Positions 5,663 to 6,223 of a stretch of 6,223 nucleotides of DNA are shown piece after piece. Below the pieces are notes generated by a model that searched no databases, was not told the DNA's origin, and saw only the letters and a program-made list of their open reading frames with translations. Position 1 is the first letter of the stretch; each line of letters opens with the position of its first letter. The position numbers and the translations under genes were made by a program. Source of the stretch: Crocinitomicaceae bacterium (GTDB lineage: Bacteria; Bacteroidota; Bacteroidia; Flavobacteriales_D; Crocinitomicaceae); NCBI GenBank assembly GCA_002696025.1, contig NZQU01000110.1, forward strand, positions 1-6,223, given 5' to 3'.

Positions 5663-6223
5663 ATGTATATCTTAGACGACACATCATTTTCATATTTATT
5701 TCTTTTAATACCATTACTAATTGTAATATTTGTTTTGGCATTCAGATGGAAGATCAAGACTCAAAAAAGAATTATTAGTAATAAAATGATTAACATACTA
5801 ATTCCTAATAGATCAAATTTCAAAATAATCTTAAAATTTTTTCTTTTTATAATTTCAATTTTATCCTTAATTATTGCATTAATAAATCCCAAAATAGGAA
5901 CCGAGCTTGAGACTGTTAAAAGAGAGGGAGTAGATATTGTATTTGCAGTAGATGTTTCAAAAAGCATGTTAGCAGAAGATATTGCACCAAGTCGAATCGA
6001 AAAAGCAAAAAGATTAGTTTCTGCAATAATAAATAATTTGGTAGGCGATAGAATAGGAATAATAGTTTATGCTAGTAGAGCAATTCCTCAACTCCCAATA
6101 ACAACTGATTATAGTGCTGGAAAGATGTTTTTACAAAGCATAAATACCGACATGATGTCTTCGCAAGGAACGGCTCTTGATTCTGCTTTAGATTTATCAG
6201 TTACTTTTTTTAATGATGAAGAC
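5663..6223 (+). CDS. batB: BatB, second membrane-anchored VWA-domain protein, C-terminus beyond the window
   Basis: The open frame starts at ATG 5663, 3 nt after the BatA stop, and runs 187 codons to the last base of the window without a stop. It repeats the BatA plan: a first membrane segment about 10-27 (SYLFLLIPLLIVIFVLAF), a basic loop (RWKIKTQKR), a second about 56-74, the linker INPKIGTE, then a VWA domain starting near 90. MIDAS residues seen are Asp97, Ser99 and Ser101 in DVSKSM and Thr170 in QGTALDSAL; the expected second Asp lies past the edge. DVSKSM with Lys between the serines, and the sequence DRIGIIVYASRA, fit BatB rather than a second BatA. The MIDAS residues carry the same numbers as in BatA, which fits an old tandem duplication. 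In Bacteroidota a BatC TPR gene normally follows. Confidence 0.92.
   Translation, partial: MYILDDTSFSYLFLLIPLLIVIFVLAFRWKIKTQKRIISNKMINILIPNRSNFKIILKFFLFIISILSLIIALINPKIGTELETVKREGVDIVFAVDVSKSMLAEDIAPSRIEKAKRLVSAIINNLVGDRIGIIVYASRAIPQLPITTDYSAGKMFLQSINTDMMSSQGTALDSALDLSVTFFNDED

Larger units (their letters stand above)
1142..6223 (+). other. bat / MoxR-VWA operon (left and middle part)
   Basis: Five genes on one strand with gaps of 16, 2, 9 and 3 nt and no terminator-like hairpin between them: MoxR ATPase, DUF58, BatD-like membrane protein, BatA, BatB. This order is the known Bacteroidota bat locus, first named in Bacteroides fragilis for an aerotolerance phenotype; its exact biochemical job is still unsettled. 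The operon continues past the right edge, where the rest of batB and, by family precedent, a TPR protein (BatC), BatD and BatE are expected. Confidence 0.88.

Noticed and set aside
5500..5757. Minus-strand open frame of 85 codons
   Set aside because: It is antisense to the end of batA and the start of batB, both strongly supported, and its translation shows no family features.
5761..5967. Minus-strand open frame of 68 codons
   Set aside because: It is a shadow of the batB coding sequence; the hydrophobic tail mirrors codons of the second BatB membrane segment.
1142..6223. A MoxR-VWA ternary defence-type system
   Set aside because: The gene set, order and membrane anchors are those of the housekeeping bat locus of Bacteroidota; no nuclease, protease or other effector gene is present.

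Overview
The window looks like a low-GC (roughly 30 % by eye) Bacteroidota chromosome, most likely a flavobacterium. The evidence is the gene order, the protein sequences, the absence of Shine-Dalgarno sequences in front of the starts (A-rich leaders instead), and a promoter of the Bacteroidota type (TTTG, 17 nt, TATTTTTG). I see no mobile element, CRISPR array, RNA gene or terminator. No stretch over 300 bases lacks a gene; the only sizeable intergenic region is about 144 bases (998-1141).

Left part (1-997, minus strand): two tightly packed oxidoreductase genes read leftwards. The first is a complete YdhF-like aldo/keto reductase (125-997). One base after its stop begins a classical short-chain dehydrogenase/reductase, of which only the first 41 codons (1-123) are inside the window. 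A good promoter for the pair lies at 1018-1046. The shared divergent region also holds a 9-bp inverted repeat and four copies of the hexamer TAACCA.

Right part (1142-6223, plus strand): a gapless operon of five genes, the front half of the Bacteroidota bat (Bacteroides aerotolerance) or MoxR-VWA locus. It encodes a MoxR AAA+ ATPase, a DUF58 protein, a two-TM membrane protein with a BatD-like front half and an uncharacterised C-terminal domain, BatA (membrane-anchored VWA) and the first 187 residues of BatB (a second membrane VWA). Gaps are 16, 2, 9 and 3 nt, so co-transcription is near certain. The usual continuation (rest of batB, then batC, batD and batE) would lie to the right and is not seen.

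Working model (family knowledge plus inference): the cytoplasmic MoxR hexamer remodels or activates metal-binding VWA proteins. The DUF58 protein carries the signature that usually accompanies MoxR. BatA and BatB hold their VWA domains between membrane anchors, and the third protein spans the membrane twice, linking a cytoplasmic helical domain to two extracytoplasmic domains. The client of this complex is not known. All five genes look intact, with Walker, sensor and MIDAS residues present as far as each gene is visible. I do not see a wholly new system; the least described parts are the third protein's C-terminal domain and the divergent control region.
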